From the NCBI RefSeq assembly GCF_036014015.1, contig NZ_CP107905.1, forward strand, positions 4,340,001 through 4,404,000: DNA of 64,000 nt, written 5' to 3'. The notes beneath the pieces were generated by a model, which was not told the DNA's origin, ran no database searches, and saw only the letters and a program-made list of their open reading frames with translations. A program made the translations under genes and the position numbers. This document shows, one piece after another, positions 16,657-26,239 of this stretch. The number at the start of each line of letters is the position of its first letter. The stretch's first letter is position 1. The DNA comes from Streptomyces sp. NBC_00457 (GTDB lineage Bacteria; Actinomycetota; Actinomycetes; Streptomycetales; Streptomycetaceae).

Positions 16657-18212
16657 GCGCCCCAGACCTCCCGAAGCGCGTTGCACACCTCCCCCACCGT
16701 CGCCCGGGCCCGCAGCGCCTCCTTCATCGGGTACAGGACGTTGTCCTGGCCCTCAGCGGCCTTCTTCAGAGCCGCGAGGGCCGAGTCCACCGCCCGCTGG
16801 TCCCGCTCCGCCCGCAGCTTGGCGAGACGTTCCACCTGCTGGGCCTCGATGGCCGGGTCGACGCGGAGGGGCTCGTACGGCTCCTCCTCGTCGAGGCGGA
16901 AGCGGTTGACGCCTACGACGACCCGCTCACCGGAGTCGGTCTCCTGGGCGATCCGATACGCGTTGCGCTCGATCTCGCCCTTCTGGAAGCCTCGCTCGAT
17001 GGCGTTGACGGCGCCGCCCAACTCCTCGACCTTCGTCATCAGTTCGACGGCCGCAACCTCGACCTCGTCCGTCATCTTCTCGATCACGTAGGAGCCGGCG
17101 AAGGGGTCCACCGTCGCCGTCACATCCGTCTCGTAGGCCAGCACCTGCTGGGTCCGCAGGGCCAGGCGCGCGCTCTTGTCCGTCGGCAGCGCGATCGCCT
17201 CGTCGAAGGAGTTGGTGTGCAGGGACTGGGTGCCGCCGAGCACAGCGGACAGGGCCTGGACGGCGACGCGGACCAGGTTCACCTCGGGCTGCTGGGCGGT
17301 GAGTTGCACGCCCGCCGTCTGCGTGTGGAAGCGCAGCATCAGCGACTTGGGGTTCTTGGCACCGAACTCGTCCCGCATCACCCGCGCCCAGATCCTGCGT
17401 GCCGCGCGGAACTTGGCGACCTCCTCCAGGATCGTCGTACGCGCCACGAAGAAGAAGGACAGACGGGGCGCGAAGTCGTCGACGTCCATGCCGGCCGCTA
17501 CGGCCGTACGGACGTACTCGATACCGTCCGCCAGGGTGAAAGCGATCTCCTGCACGGGTGAGGCGCCCGCTTCGGCCATGTGGTAGCCGGAGATCGAGAT
17601 GGTGTTCCACTTGGGGATCTCGGCGCGGCAGTACTTGAAGATGTCCGCGGTCAGGCGCAGGGAGGGCTTCGGCGGGAAGATGTACGTCCCGCGCGCGATG
17701 TACTCCTTCAGTACGTCGTTCTGGATCGTGCCGGTGAGCCGGTCGGCGCTCACCCCCTGCTCCTCCGCCACCAGCTGGTAGAGGAGCAGCAGCAGTGCCG
17801 CGGGCGCGTTGATCGTCATGGAGGTGGAGACCTGGTCCAGCGGGATCCCGCCGAACAGCACCCGCATGTCGTCGACCGAGTCGATCGCCACGCCGACCTT
17901 GCCGACCTCGCCGTGCGCGATCGGAGCATCGGAGTCGTGGCCCATCTGGGTGGGCAGGTCGAAGGCGACCGAGAGGCCGGTCGTGCCGTGTGCGATCAGG
18001 TCCCGGTAGCGGGCGTTGGACTCGGCCGCCGTGCCGAAACCGGCGTACTGGCGCATGGTCCACGGGCGGCCCGTGTACATGGACGGGTACACGCCCCGGG
18101 TGAAGGGGTACGACCCCGGCTCGCCCAGCTGGCGCGCCGGGTCCCAGCCGTCGAGCGCCGACGGCCCGTACACCGGCTCGATGGGCAGTCCGGACTCCGA
18201 CTCGCGCGTCAT
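16632..18212 (-). CDS. acyl-CoA mutase large subunit (methylmalonyl-CoA mutase alpha-like, no B12 domain)
   Basis: This 526-residue protein is the TIM-barrel substrate-binding subunit of a coenzyme-B12 acyl-CoA mutase. Landmarks are [52 protein letters not shown] and [14 protein letters not shown]. The Tyr in RQYAGF is the residue found in methylmalonyl-CoA mutases, whereas isobutyryl-CoA mutases have Phe; SGYHMAEAG has Ala where many methylmalonyl enzymes have Gln, so the substrate is not certain. The C-terminal B12-binding domain is absent and must be supplied by a separate small subunit not in this window. ATG 18212 has GGGAGG upstream. Confidence 0.88.
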   Translation of the reverse strand: MTRESESGLPIEPVYGPSALDGWDPARQLGEPGSYPFTRGVYPSMYTGRPWTMRQYAGFGTAAESNARYRDLIAHGTTGLSVAFDLPTQMGHDSDAPIAHGEVGKVGVAIDSVDDMRVLFGGIPLDQVSTSMTINAPAALLLLLYQLVAEEQGVSADRLTGTIQNDVLKEYIARGTYIFPPKPSLRLTADIFKYCRAEIPKWNTISISGYHMAEAGASPVQEIAFTLADGIEYVRTAVAAGMDVDDFAPRLSFFFVARTTILEEVAKFRAARRIWARVMRDEFGAKNPKSLMLRFHTQTAGVQLTAQQPEVNLVRVAVQALSAVLGGTQSLHTNSFDEAIALPTDKSARLALRTQQVLAYETDVTATVDPFAGSYVIEKMTDEVEVAAVELMTKVEELGGAVNAIERGFQKGEIERNAYRIAQETDSGERVVVGVNRFRLDEEEPYEPLRVDPAIEAQQVERLAKLRAERDQRAVDSALAALKKAAEGQDNVLYPMKEALRARATVGEVCNALREVWGAYVPSDAF

Positions 18213-18331
18213 GCGTATGCCTCCCGCGTTGCTCGGCCCCGGTCACCACCATGCCGCCAAGTTCGCAACCCGTCACCCGCGGGGAACATCTCAGGTGACA
18301 TACAGCCGGCAGTGAGACCGACGGGGCCTGG

Positions 18332-19165
18332 ATGCGTAACAGGAGTATGGAGAGATCGTGGGCAGGCGCGCTCGCCGGAGTGTGCGTGCTGACCGGGTGC
18401 ACGGTGCAGGCCGCGGGCTCGGAGGGCGGACAGCCGCCGCCGGTGCGCATAGAGCTCTCCCGGACGCCGGCGGCCGACGACAAACCCGGCTCCACCCCGA
18501 GCGCCAAGCCGTCCACGCCGCCCGCCACGCCTCCCAAGGTCCTGTGGAAGCGCGGCGACACCGGGCGGGACGTGCGTGAGCTGCAGGCCCGGCTGCGGCA
18601 GGTCGCCTGGCTGTTCGACGGGCCGACGGGGACGTACGACGACCTGACCGAACAGGCCGTCAAGGGGTTCCAGGGCAAGCGCGGGCTGCCGAAGACCGGG
18701 AAGACCGACGCCGTCACCTGGCAGCGGCTGCTGGACATGACGCGGGAGCCGGGCCACTGGGACCTGTATCTGATGGGCGGCCAGCCGGCCGACGCGCCCG
18801 ACACGCGCTGCATGACCGGCCGGGTGCTGTGCATCAGCAAGACGAGCCGGACCCTGCGCTGGATGATCGACGGGCGGACCGTCCTGACGGTGCCGGTGCG
18901 GTTCGGCTCGCAGTACACACCCACCCGGGAAGGTGTGTTCAGCGTCTACTGGAAGTCGCGGCACCACGTGTCGACGCTCTATGACTCGCCGATGCCGTAC
19001 GCGATGTTCTTCAGCGGCGGCCAGGCGGTGCACTACTCGTCGGACTTCGCGGCCACCGGGTACGCCGGTGCCTCGCACGGCTGCGTCAACGTGCGGGACG
19101 AGGCGGCGATCGCGCGGCTGTTCGCGCAGGTGAGGAACGGCGACAAGGTCGTCGTCCACTGGTGA
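18332..19165 (+). CDS. L,D-transpeptidase lipoprotein with peptidoglycan-binding domain
   Basis: The 277-residue product has a lipoprotein signal (LTGC, lipidated Cys about residue 23), a proline/threonine-rich linker, a PG_binding_1 domain (VRELQARLRQVAWLF...TYDDLTEQAVKGFQGKRGL) and a C-terminal YkuD L,D-transpeptidase domain whose active site is SHGCVNVRD with Cys at about 251. It would sit on the outer face of the membrane and make 3-3 cross-links or attach proteins to peptidoglycan. ATG 18332 is the best start. A strong terminator follows. Confidence 0.92.
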   Translation: MRNRSMERSWAGALAGVCVLTGCTVQAAGSEGGQPPPVRIELSRTPAADDKPGSTPSAKPSTPPATPPKVLWKRGDTGRDVRELQARLRQVAWLFDGPTGTYDDLTEQAVKGFQGKRGLPKTGKTDAVTWQRLLDMTREPGHWDLYLMGGQPADAPDTRCMTGRVLCISKTSRTLRWMIDGRTVLTVPVRFGSQYTPTREGVFSVYWKSRHHVSTLYDSPMPYAMFFSGGQAVHYSSDFAATGYAGASHGCVNVRDEAAIARLFAQVRNGDKVVVHW

Positions 19166-19179
19166 GAAGCGGTGTGTGG

Positions 19180-19217
19180 GGCGCGGGCGGGACCGGGGGA
19201 ACGTGTCCCGCCCGCGC
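19180..19217 (+). terminator. strong hairpin terminator after the L,D-transpeptidase
   Basis: GGCGCGGGCGGGAC at 19180-19193 pairs perfectly with GTCCCGCCCGCGCC at 19204-19217 over 14 bp with a 10-nt loop, 14 nt after the stop codon. Confidence 0.8.
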
Positions 19218-19359
19218 CAGTGCACGAGCCGTAGGTACGGGGGGAACCCCGGCTCTGTGCGTCGGCCGATGACCAGTCGGCTCATTCATTACTGCGCCAG
19301 CGCGGCCGAAAATGTCACGCCCGCCGCGCGAGAAGCTGCAGCGCGGGCAAAATCGCAGG

Positions 19360-20430
19360 TCAGAGGCTTGAATCAGGCTCGGGGGAGCCGAGGGCGCTGT
19401 ACGAGGGGCTGGGCGTCGGCGCGGGAGAGGACGGCGTCGGTTCCGCCTTCGGGGAGGTCGTCGCCCGCTTCGGCTGCACTGACGTGAGGCCGGGCTGCAG
19501 GGGCTTGTCGTCCCCGGAGTCGCCGGGCGCTATGCCACCGGCGTCGTCGTCACCGCCTCGGTCCTGCTCGTCGTCCCTGGTGTCGCCCCTGTCCCTGCCG
19601 GAGCGGTCGTCAAAGTCGCCGGCCCCGTCGTCGCCGTCGGACGCGTTCAGGACGGCCTTGCAGTACTTCGTCACGCGTCCGGAGCCGCCCGCCATGCCCT
19701 CCAGCGCGCGTCGGCGGTCGGGAGGCAGTTCCTTGCCGGCGCGCACGTCGCGGCAGGCGTCGGTGACGGAGCCCCACCAGTTGCGGAAGCCGTCGCCCTT
19801 GCGCTCGGTGCCGGGGGTCTCCTCGGGAGCCTCGCCGCCGGGGTGGGTGTTCTGCGGGGGTGCGCCGACGGCCGGGCCACTCGGGGAGCCGCTCGGCTCG
19901 GGCGTTCCGTTTCCGCCGTCCGGGGTGTCCTTCGGCGGGGTCGACGCCAGGGGGCGGTCGGGGCTCACGGCGGCCGAGACCGAGGCGCCGGGCACCGGTT
20001 CGTCGGCGTCGAACGGGGTGGGCAGGAGCCCGGTTCCGGCCGCGGCGGCGACGCCACCGACCATGACGGCGGCCACCGAGGCGGCCAGGCCCAGGCGCAA
20101 CGGGCGGGTCCAGCGGGGGCGCCGGTCGGGGCGGGCGGGGGCGCCGATCCGGACCAGGCCGGCGTCGGCGGCCCCGTGCCGGGCACCGCCGAAGACGACC
20201 GCCGGCTCACCCTTCTCGGCGCGCACCTTGCGGAACGCGGCCAGCGCGGCGGCCTCACCGGGGAGTTCGGCGTCGTCGGTCTGCGGGGGTACGGCGGACA
20301 GCGCACCGAGGGTTTCGGCGAGCCGGGCGGCCTGATCGTGGTCGGCCAGGTCGACAGCTTCCAATGACTCACCGCGCAGGAGGAGTTCCGCCGTTTCGCG
20401 GTCCAGCCATCTGTACTGCTCGTCGGCCAT
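19360..20430 (-). CDS. membrane-anchored partner of ECF sigma factor (module 1)
   Basis: The 356-residue protein begins MADEQYRWLDRETAELLLRG and has a cytoplasmic N-terminal domain of about 120 residues, one membrane helix (RLGLAASVAAVMVGGVAAAA), then a long low-complexity Pro/Thr/Ser/Asp-rich extracytoplasmic region. Within that lies a short conserved-looking patch WGSVTDACRDVRAGK ... VTKYCKAVL with two cysteines. It starts at an ATG that overlaps the upstream sigma stop (TGATG). Layout and topology suggest an anti-sigma factor or sensor for that sigma. No zinc motif is seen. A related protein is encoded at 21806-22594. Confidence 0.75.
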   Translation of the reverse strand: MADEQYRWLDRETAELLLRGESLEAVDLADHDQAARLAETLGALSAVPPQTDDAELPGEAAALAAFRKVRAEKGEPAVVFGGARHGAADAGLVRIGAPARPDRRPRWTRPLRLGLAASVAAVMVGGVAAAAGTGLLPTPFDADEPVPGASVSAAVSPDRPLASTPPKDTPDGGNGTPEPSGSPSGPAVGAPPQNTHPGGEAPEETPGTERKGDGFRNWWGSVTDACRDVRAGKELPPDRRRALEGMAGGSGRVTKYCKAVLNASDGDDGAGDFDDRSGRDRGDTRDDEQDRGGDDDAGGIAPGDSGDDKPLQPGLTSVQPKRATTSPKAEPTPSSPAPTPSPSYSALGSPEPDSSL

Positions 20431-21110
20431 CACATGTCCTTCTGCGTCCGCGGACGCATATGCGTCACACTCGCGGACGTCACCGCATGGTCGTGCGGTT
20501 CTCTCTGCGGCGGCAGCGCGTCGAGCCCGCCGATCGATTCCGGATCCGCCTCCGGAGGGGCGCCGAGCAGTTCGGCGAGCCGCTTCAGACCCCGGTGCGC
20601 GGCCGTTCGCACCGCCCCCGGGCGCTTGCCGAGGGTCTCCGCGGCGGTCTTGGCGTCGAGGCCCACCACCACGCGCAGCACGACGGCCTCGGCCTGGTCC
20701 TGCGGCAGCCGGGCGATGAGCGAGAGCGTGCTGTCCGTGGCCAGCGCCTCGATCGCCTCGCCGGCCGTGTCGGACTCGGCGGCCTTCCCGGTCAGCTCGG
20801 TCTCGTCGCCGCCGATCGCGGGGCGCCGGCCGCGCATCCGTATGTGGTCCAGCGCGCGGTTGCGGGCGATCCGGGCGGCCCAGCCACGGAAGCGGTCCGC
20901 GTCCCCGCTGAACCGTTCCAGGTCGCGGGCTATCTGCAGCCAGGCCTCGGAGGCGACGTCCTCTGCGTCGTACTCGCCGACGAGTGTCCGGACGTACCCG
21001 AGGAGCCGCGGGTGCACCGTGCGGTACACAGTCCGGAACGCGGTCTCGTCCCCGTCCTGTGCCGCAAGCACCGCGGCAGTCAGCTCCGCGTCGTCCCCCA
21101 GCACCCGCAT
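20430..21110 (-). CDS. ECF RNA polymerase sigma factor (module 1)
   Basis: The 226-residue ECF sigma factor shows region 2 (AFRTVYRTVHPRLLGYVRTL, AEDVASEAWLQIARDLERF, FRGWAARIARNRALDHIR) and region 4 (LPQDQAEAVVLRVVVGL, ETLGKRPGAVRTAAHRGLKR). The C-terminal 40 residues after region 4 are an unusual extension. ATG 21110 has GAGGA directly abutting it; the GTG two codons later has better spacing to the same box and may be used. It is translationally coupled to the membrane protein downstream and resembles the sigma factor at 22598-23188. Confidence 0.9.
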   Translation of the reverse strand: MRVLGDDAELTAAVLAAQDGDETAFRTVYRTVHPRLLGYVRTLVGEYDAEDVASEAWLQIARDLERFSGDADRFRGWAARIARNRALDHIRMRGRRPAIGGDETELTGKAAESDTAGEAIEALATDSTLSLIARLPQDQAEAVVLRVVVGLDAKTAAETLGKRPGAVRTAAHRGLKRLAELLGAPPEADPESIGGLDALPPQREPHDHAVTSASVTHMRPRTQKDM

Positions 21111-21342
21111 TCCTCGGTCGATGGTCAGTAGCCGGCCGCGGCTTCTCGGCCGTCGCTCACGTGATCAGTCACCTTCCCCGTCCGGCGCGAAAGGCACGTT
21201 ACGACCTGAAACCGCTGCTCGTCCATGACCGTACAAGATGCAACCACCGCGGGACGGCGCGAGGTGTGCGCGAGGTGTGACAGAAAACGCACTCATGGCG
21301 CTGTAGGAGATACGGGCCGCCGCGCGGCCCGTGCCGCGCGAC

Positions 21343-21380
21343 GGCCGGGGCCTCTCCTGTGGGGGGTGGCGGCCCCGGCC
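21343..21380 (-). terminator. GC-rich hairpin after the PQQ-like gene fragment
   Basis: GGCCGGGGCC (21343-21352) and GGCCCCGGCC (21371-21380) form a 10-bp perfect stem directly beyond the stop of the minus-strand beta-propeller fragment at 21397. Confidence 0.6.
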
Positions 21381-21396
21381 GTCTCCGCGTCGGCCC

Positions 21397-21732
21397 TCAG
21401 TCTTGATCGGGGTGTACGGAGAAGGCCGTCTCCCCTGCCACGGCCACGACCGTGTCCTTCACCAGTAGCACGCTCGGGATCGTGTTCTCGGCCGACGTGC
21501 CCGGATCATCCAGCTTGGCCGTGGTCCAGCGGACGGCGCCGGTGTCCTGGTCCAGGGCGATGAGGCGGCCGTAGCGGTTGGCGAAGTAGACGGTGCCGTA
21601 CGCGGTCGAGTGCGCCGGGGCCGACAGGTTCTCGATCTGTGCGTCACGCTGCCAGAGCCGGGCGCCGTTGGACGCGTTGACCGCGGTGACCGTCCCGTCG
21701 GGGCGGACGAAGTACACGGTCCCGTCGATCAC
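21397..21732 (-). pseudogene. truncated PQQ-binding-like beta-propeller protein (C-terminal fragment)
   Basis: The frame encodes GTVYFVRPDGTVTAVNASNG, then YGTVYFANRYGRLIALDQDTG with AVRWTTAKLD, two clear PQQ/quinoprotein-type beta-propeller blades, and ends VAGETAFSVHPDQD. The frame remains open upstream and continues into the 3' end of the preceding gene without a plausible start. Full PQQ-like propellers have 7-8 blades and are often fused to kinases in Streptomyces, so this is a 3' remnant, probably left by a deletion that fused it to the second ECF module. Confidence 0.6.
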
Positions 21733-21805
21733 GGTGGGCGTGCCGCGCGGGGCGCCTTCCAGGAAGAGGTGGTCGGGGATCTGCCGGAAGGCCCGGCTGT
21801 CCCGG

Positions 21806-22594
21806 TCAGTCCTTCTTCCCCTTGGGGTTGCCGGCCCCGGCCTGACCGCCGCCCTTACCGTTCTCGTCCGCCTTACCCGCCTTATCCGCGTCGTCCGCGT
21901 TGCCCTTCTTGCTGTCGGTCAGCTGCCCGGCGCAGTAACCGGCGACGTTCCGCTCCCCGCCCGCGGCCGCGATCAGCCGCTGCCAGGCCGTCGACTCCAG
22001 GGCCTTGCCGTTGCCCTTGACGTGCTCGTAGGCGCGGCAGTGCGCCTCGGTGTCCTGGGCGGTGGCGGGACGGTCCGGACGTACGGACTCCGTCGCCGAA
22101 GGCGCCGAAGGATCGGCGGCCGGTGCGTCGGTCGGGCCGGACGAGGCGGGCGGGCGCTGGTGGCCGTCGTCGGTGCCATCGGAGGAGGACCCGGCCGTGC
22201 CGATCGCGGCGACCGCGACCCCGCCCAGGGTGAGGCTCGCGAGGAACAGGGAGAGCGTGGCCTTCAGAGAGCGCTTCACGCCGCGCTGCTCCCGGGGCCG
22301 CCAGTCGTCGCGGCGGCGGGTGCGGGCACGGTGCTCGCCGGCGTCCCGGGCGGCCCGGAACGCGGCCACGGCCCGCTGCTCGCCCGCCGCGTCGACATCG
22401 CCTTCGCGTATCGCGGCGGCCAGCAGCGCCTCCAGTTCGGCCCCGTCGCGTGCCCGCCCGGGTCCGGACACGGCGTCGCCCGGTCGCGCACCCCGGCGGC
22501 CGGATGCGGCCCGGTCTCCGCGCTGCCGTTCACCCATGTCCGATCCCGTTCCTCGTCCGGCCCTCCGGCCTGTCCGGCGGCCCACCGGCGTCAT
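21806..22594 (-). CDS. membrane-anchored partner of ECF sigma factor (module 2)
   Basis: This 262-residue protein has a disordered arginine/glycine-rich N-terminus, a stretch ELEALLAAAIREGDVDAAGE and AVAAFRAARDAGEHRARTRR, one membrane helix (LKATLSLFLASLTLGGVAVA) and an extracytoplasmic part with AHCRAYEHVKGNG and AAAGGERNVAGYCAGQL. The two cysteines and their spacing resemble the patch in the module 1 partner. It follows the sigma gene by 3 nt. It is likely an anti-sigma or sensor protein, inferred from topology and linkage. Confidence 0.72.
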   Translation of the reverse strand: MTPVGRRTGRRAGRGTGSDMGERQRGDRAASGRRGARPGDAVSGPGRARDGAELEALLAAAIREGDVDAAGEQRAVAAFRAARDAGEHRARTRRRDDWRPREQRGVKRSLKATLSLFLASLTLGGVAVAAIGTAGSSSDGTDDGHQRPPASSGPTDAPAADPSAPSATESVRPDRPATAQDTEAHCRAYEHVKGNGKALESTAWQRLIAAAGGERNVAGYCAGQLTDSKKGNADDADKAGKADENGKGGGQAGAGNPKGKKD

Positions 22595-22597
22595 CGC

Positions 22598-23188
22598 TCA
22601 TGTCGACTCCCCCAGCGTCCGGGAGCCGTCATCCGTCACACCCTCGACTCCCAGCTGCTGCGCCAGGCGCTTCAGCCCCCGGTACGCGGCGGTGCGCACC
22701 GCGCCGGGCCGCTTGCCCAGGACGCGGGCGGCGGCGGGGCCGTCGAGGCCGACGACCACCCGCAGCAGAACGGCCTCGGCCTGCTCGCGCGGCAGTCCGC
22801 GGACCAGCTCCAGGGCGTGCTCGGTGGAGATGGCCTCCAGCGCCTGGTCGTGCGTGCTGTGCGCGGAGGGCAGATCCAGTACGTCCTGCTCCGTCGCCGT
22901 CGACCGGGGCCGCACCTTCTGCCGGCGCAGATGGTCCAGCGCCCGGTGCCGGGCGATGGTCGCCGTCCAGCCCCGGAACCCGGCCCCGTCGCCCTTGAAC
23001 CGCCCGAGGTCCCGGGCGATCTCCAACCACGCGTCCGAGGCCACGTCCTCCGCGTCGTCGCCGACGATCCCGCGCAGATAGCCGAGCAGTCCCGACTGCA
23101 CGATCCGGTAAGCGACGGCGAAGGCGGCCTCGTCACCGTCCTGGGCCCGCGCGACGGCCACGCCCAGTTCCCCGTCGTACGCCTGCAC
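22598..23188 (-). CDS. ECF RNA polymerase sigma factor (module 2)
   Basis: The 196-residue ECF sigma factor has region 2 (AFAVAYRIVQSGLLGYLRGI, AEDVASDAWLEIARDLGRF, FRGWTATIARHRALDHLRR) and region 4 (LPREQAEAVLLRVVVGLDG, RVLGKRPGAVRTAAYRGLKR). GTG 23188 is chosen because sigma similarity starts there and an AAAGGAA lies upstream. An ATG at 23296 would add a basic, non-conserved N-terminus. Region 4 is nearly the same as in the sigma at 20430-21110, so the two modules look like paralogues. Confidence 0.88.
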   Translation of the reverse strand: MQAYDGELGVAVARAQDGDEAAFAVAYRIVQSGLLGYLRGIVGDDAEDVASDAWLEIARDLGRFKGDGAGFRGWTATIARHRALDHLRRQKVRPRSTATEQDVLDLPSAHSTHDQALEAISTEHALELVRGLPREQAEAVLLRVVVGLDGPAAARVLGKRPGAVRTAAYRGLKRLAQQLGVEGVTDDGSRTLGEST

Positions 23189-23464
23189 GCGGCGGGGTTC
23201 CTTTCCCTGGCCCAAGAACTGTCCTCGTTCGTACCGAGTCCGCGGCGGACCGCCCCGCGCGACGTCACCGCCCGCACGAACAGCCCCCACGGTCATCAGC
23301 GCCGGGCTTCACAGAAGTGTCACAGCACCCTCGGCGTCCCACCGGTGAAGGGAGTGACGCAGGGCACATCCCCAACCCGTGATGTTCACAGATCGCCAGG
23401 CGCTGTAAGGATCGCCGACCTGTGTGACGGGTGGGCTTTCTGTTGATTCCTAGGGGTGGGACAT

Positions 23465-26191
23465 TTGAGTCGCAAGACGACCCATGCGTACAAACCACTG
23501 AGCCTCAAGCGAAGAGCCTGGCTCACCATCGGGGCAGTGGTACTTGGGGGCGCCGGAGTCGTGACCTACGCGGTCGCCGAACCGAGTTCCGATCAGCCGG
23601 CCCAAATCGCCCGCGACAAACGGCCGGTGGAGGTCCACGACCTCACCATGAAGGCCGCCGGCACCGGCAAGCGGGCACTCGCCAGGACCGGCACCCAGCA
23701 GTTCTCGCTGCTCGGCGTCACCTGGGCCGAGGACGCCCAGGCGCTCGACGGCACCGCGCAGGTGCGGACCCGGAGCATTGAGACCGGCGAGTGGACCGGC
23801 TGGCGGAACCTGGACGTCGACGAGGCACACCCCGTCGACCGCGCCGAGCCCGGCGCCGAGGACGCCCGGGGCGGTTCCGAACCGCTCTGGGTCGGGCCGT
23901 CCGACGGGGTCGAGGCCCGTGTCGTCGCCGGGGACGGATCGGCGAGCGCCGGTCTGCCCAAGGGACTTGAGATCAACCTCGTCGACCCCGGCGTGACCGC
24001 CGCGGAGGCGAAGAACAAGGCGCTCGACGGCACAGGTTCCGACATGGAGGCTGCGGCCTTCGTCGTCGAGGACGTGAGCGCGTCGCCGTCCGACACGGGA
24101 TCGCCGTCCCCGTCGGCCTCGGCCTCCCCGAGCGAGAGCAACAGCCCGTCGCCGAGCCAGAGTTCAAGCCCTACCGCAAGCCAGAGCCCCAGCACGAGCG
24201 CCAGCCCGACCCCCACCGCGACCGTCCCCACCGCCCCGCCCTCCACCGTCCACCGGCCGCCGATCATCTCCCGCGCCCAGTGGGGCGCCGACGAGTCGAT
24301 GGTCGACGACCCGGCGGAGTACATCGAGAAGGTCAGCGCGGTCTTCGTGCACCACACGGTCGGCACGAACAACTACAGCTGCGCCGAGTCGGCTTCGCTG
24401 GTGCGCGGCATCATGGCGTACCACGTCGAGACCGAGCAGTGGAACGACATCGGCTACAACTTCCTGGTCGACAAGTGCGGCCGGATCTTCGAGGGCCGCG
24501 CGGGCGGCGTCGACCTGCCGGTGCGCGGCGCGCACACCTACGGCTTCAACGGTGACTCGACCGGCATCGCCGTCCTCGGCGACTTCGAGGGCGCCGCCGC
24601 CACGGCCACCACTCCCGCGAAGCCCGCGGGCCGGCCGACCCGGGCCACCCTGGAGTCCGTGGCCCGCGTCGCCGCCTGGAAGCTCGGCCAGTACGGCGGC
24701 AACCCGACCGGCAAGGTCACACTGACCGCGGGCGCCGACACCGGCGTCTGGGACCAGGGCCAGCAGGCCACGCTCAACACGATCTCCGGTCACCGCGACG
24801 GCTTCGCCACCGCCTGCCCGGGCAAGAACCTCTATTCCAAGCTGGCCGAGATCCGGCGCTTCGCGGCGAACGCGGGCAAGAACTCCGCGATCCCGACCGC
24901 CGACGTCAACCGCGACGGCATCGACGACCTGGTCGCCGGCACCCCGAAGGCGAACCGGGTGACCGTGGTCCCGGGCGGCATCGACGGCCCCGTCACCACG
25001 GCGAAGCTGGGCCTCACCCAGAACAGCGCCGGCGTCCCCGGTTCCTCCGAGACCGGCGACGCCTTCGGCACCGCGACCGCCTGGGGCGACGTCAACGGCG
25101 ACGGCTACGCCGACCTCGCGATCGGCTCCCCCGGCGAGGACGACACCAGCGGCAACGCCGACCGCGGCCAGGTCACGGTGATGTACGGCCCCGCCCTCAC
25201 GACCGGCTTCTCGTACACCACGACAGGGGTCACGGCGGCGGGCGCCAAGCTCGGCTCGACGGTGGCCGTGGGCGACTTCGACGCCGACGGCAGGGCGGAC
25301 GTCTTCTCGGCCGGCACGGGCAAGGGCGGCAACTTCAACGTCCGGCAGACCGGCGGCGCGTACAAGTACGGCACCCTCACCACCGCATCCGGCTCGCTCG
25401 CCTACCTGGACGCCGCGACGGGCGACTTCAACCGGGACGGTTACGCGGACGTCGCCCTCAACTACCGCGACACCGGCGGCATCGGCCGCGTCGTCCGCTT
25501 CGCGGGTTCGGCCACCGGGCTGGCCAAGGTGGGCGTGATCTCCGTCAAGGGCGGTCGCTCCCTCGCCGCGGGCGACGTCAACGGCAACGGCTACGACGAC
25601 ATCGTCATCGGCCAGCCCATCGCCGCCGAGTCCGGCGGCAGGACCGGCGGCCAGGTCACGATGGTCCCGGGCTCGTCCGCCGGCTTCACCACCACCGGGA
25701 TGACGACGATCCACCAGGACAGCACGGGAGTTCCCGGAGCCGACGAGACGAACGACGCGATGGGCGTCTCCGTCTCGGTCGGCGACTTCAACGCCGACGG
25801 CTACGCCGACGCCCTCGCGGGCGTACCGAACGAGGACATCACCCGCGGCGGCGTCAACCAGGTCAACGCGGGCCAGGCGCTCCTGATCAAGGGCAGCGCG
25901 TCCGGCCTCACCGGCTCCGGCTCGGTCGGGATCTCGCAGGACACCACCGGCGTGCCCGGCTCCACCGAGAGCGGCGACGCGTTCGGTACGTCGGTGTCGT
26001 TGACGGACCTGTCCGGGTTCGGGCGGGCCGACCTCACCATCGGCGCGCAGGGCGAGGACGCGGGCAACGGCGTCCTGACGTACCTCCCGAGCAACAGCAC
26101 GGGGCTCGGGTACTCGTACACCGTCATGTTCGGCAAGGGCACGCTGGGCACCCCGACGGGCGCCCGCCTCGGCCAGACGCTGGCGCCGTAA
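23465..26191 (+). CDS. secreted N-acetylmuramoyl-L-alanine amidase with FG-GAP repeats
   Basis: This protein of about 908 residues has an N-terminal membrane/signal segment (KRRAWLTIGAVVLGGAGVV), a beta-sandwich-like region, a Ser/Pro/Thr linker (about 205-260), a PGRP/amidase_2 domain and a C-terminal half made of FG-GAP/VCBS blades. Zinc ligands are visible in VFVHHTVG, ISGHRDG and ATACPGKN. The blades carry repeated calcium-binding DxNxDGxxD loops such as ADVNRDGIDDL, GDVNGDGYADL and GDFNADGYADAL. It should cleave the peptide from the glycan strand outside the cell. TTG 23465 has AGGGGTG six nt upstream; a GTG at 23456 lies inside that box and is less likely. Confidence 0.9.
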   Translation: MSRKTTHAYKPLSLKRRAWLTIGAVVLGGAGVVTYAVAEPSSDQPAQIARDKRPVEVHDLTMKAAGTGKRALARTGTQQFSLLGVTWAEDAQALDGTAQVRTRSIETGEWTGWRNLDVDEAHPVDRAEPGAEDARGGSEPLWVGPSDGVEARVVAGDGSASAGLPKGLEINLVDPGVTAAEAKNKALDGTGSDMEAAAFVVEDVSASPSDTGSPSPSASASPSESNSPSPSQSSSPTASQSPSTSASPTPTATVPTAPPSTVHRPPIISRAQWGADESMVDDPAEYIEKVSAVFVHHTVGTNNYSCAESASLVRGIMAYHVETEQWNDIGYNFLVDKCGRIFEGRAGGVDLPVRGAHTYGFNGDSTGIAVLGDFEGAAATATTPAKPAGRPTRATLESVARVAAWKLGQYGGNPTGKVTLTAGADTGVWDQGQQATLNTISGHRDGFATACPGKNLYSKLAEIRRFAANAGKNSAIPTADVNRDGIDDLVAGTPKANRVTVVPGGIDGPVTTAKLGLTQNSAGVPGSSETGDAFGTATAWGDVNGDGYADLAIGSPGEDDTSGNADRGQVTVMYGPALTTGFSYTTTGVTAAGAKLGSTVAVGDFDADGRADVFSAGTGKGGNFNVRQTGGAYKYGTLTTASGSLAYLDAATGDFNRDGYADVALNYRDTGGIGRVVRFAGSATGLAKVGVISVKGGRSLAAGDVNGNGYDDIVIGQPIAAESGGRTGGQVTMVPGSSAGFTTTGMTTIHQDSTGVPGADETNDAMGVSVSVGDFNADGYADALAGVPNEDITRGGVNQVNAGQALLIKGSASGLTGSGSVGISQDTTGVPGSTESGDAFGTSVSLTDLSGFGRADLTIGAQGEDAGNGVLTYLPSNSTGLGYSYTVMFGKGTLGTPTGARLGQTLAP

Positions 26192-26201
26192 GCAAGGCGG
26201 T

Positions 26202-26238
26202 CGGCCGGGGTCCTGTGCAGTGGGCAGGGCCCCGGCCG
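26202..26238. terminator. bidirectional hairpin between amidase and converging gene
   Basis: CGGCCGGGGTCCTG (26202-26215) pairs with CAGGGCCCCGGCCG (26225-26238) with one mismatch. It ends two nt before the stop codon of the minus-strand gene. Confidence 0.75.
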
Positions 26239-26239
26239 G

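Noticed and set aside
24070..24240. Serine/proline codon repeats in the amidase gene as a CRISPR-like or tandem array
   Set aside because: The periodicity comes from a Ser/Pro/Thr linker in a coding frame; there are no constant repeats with unique spacers.
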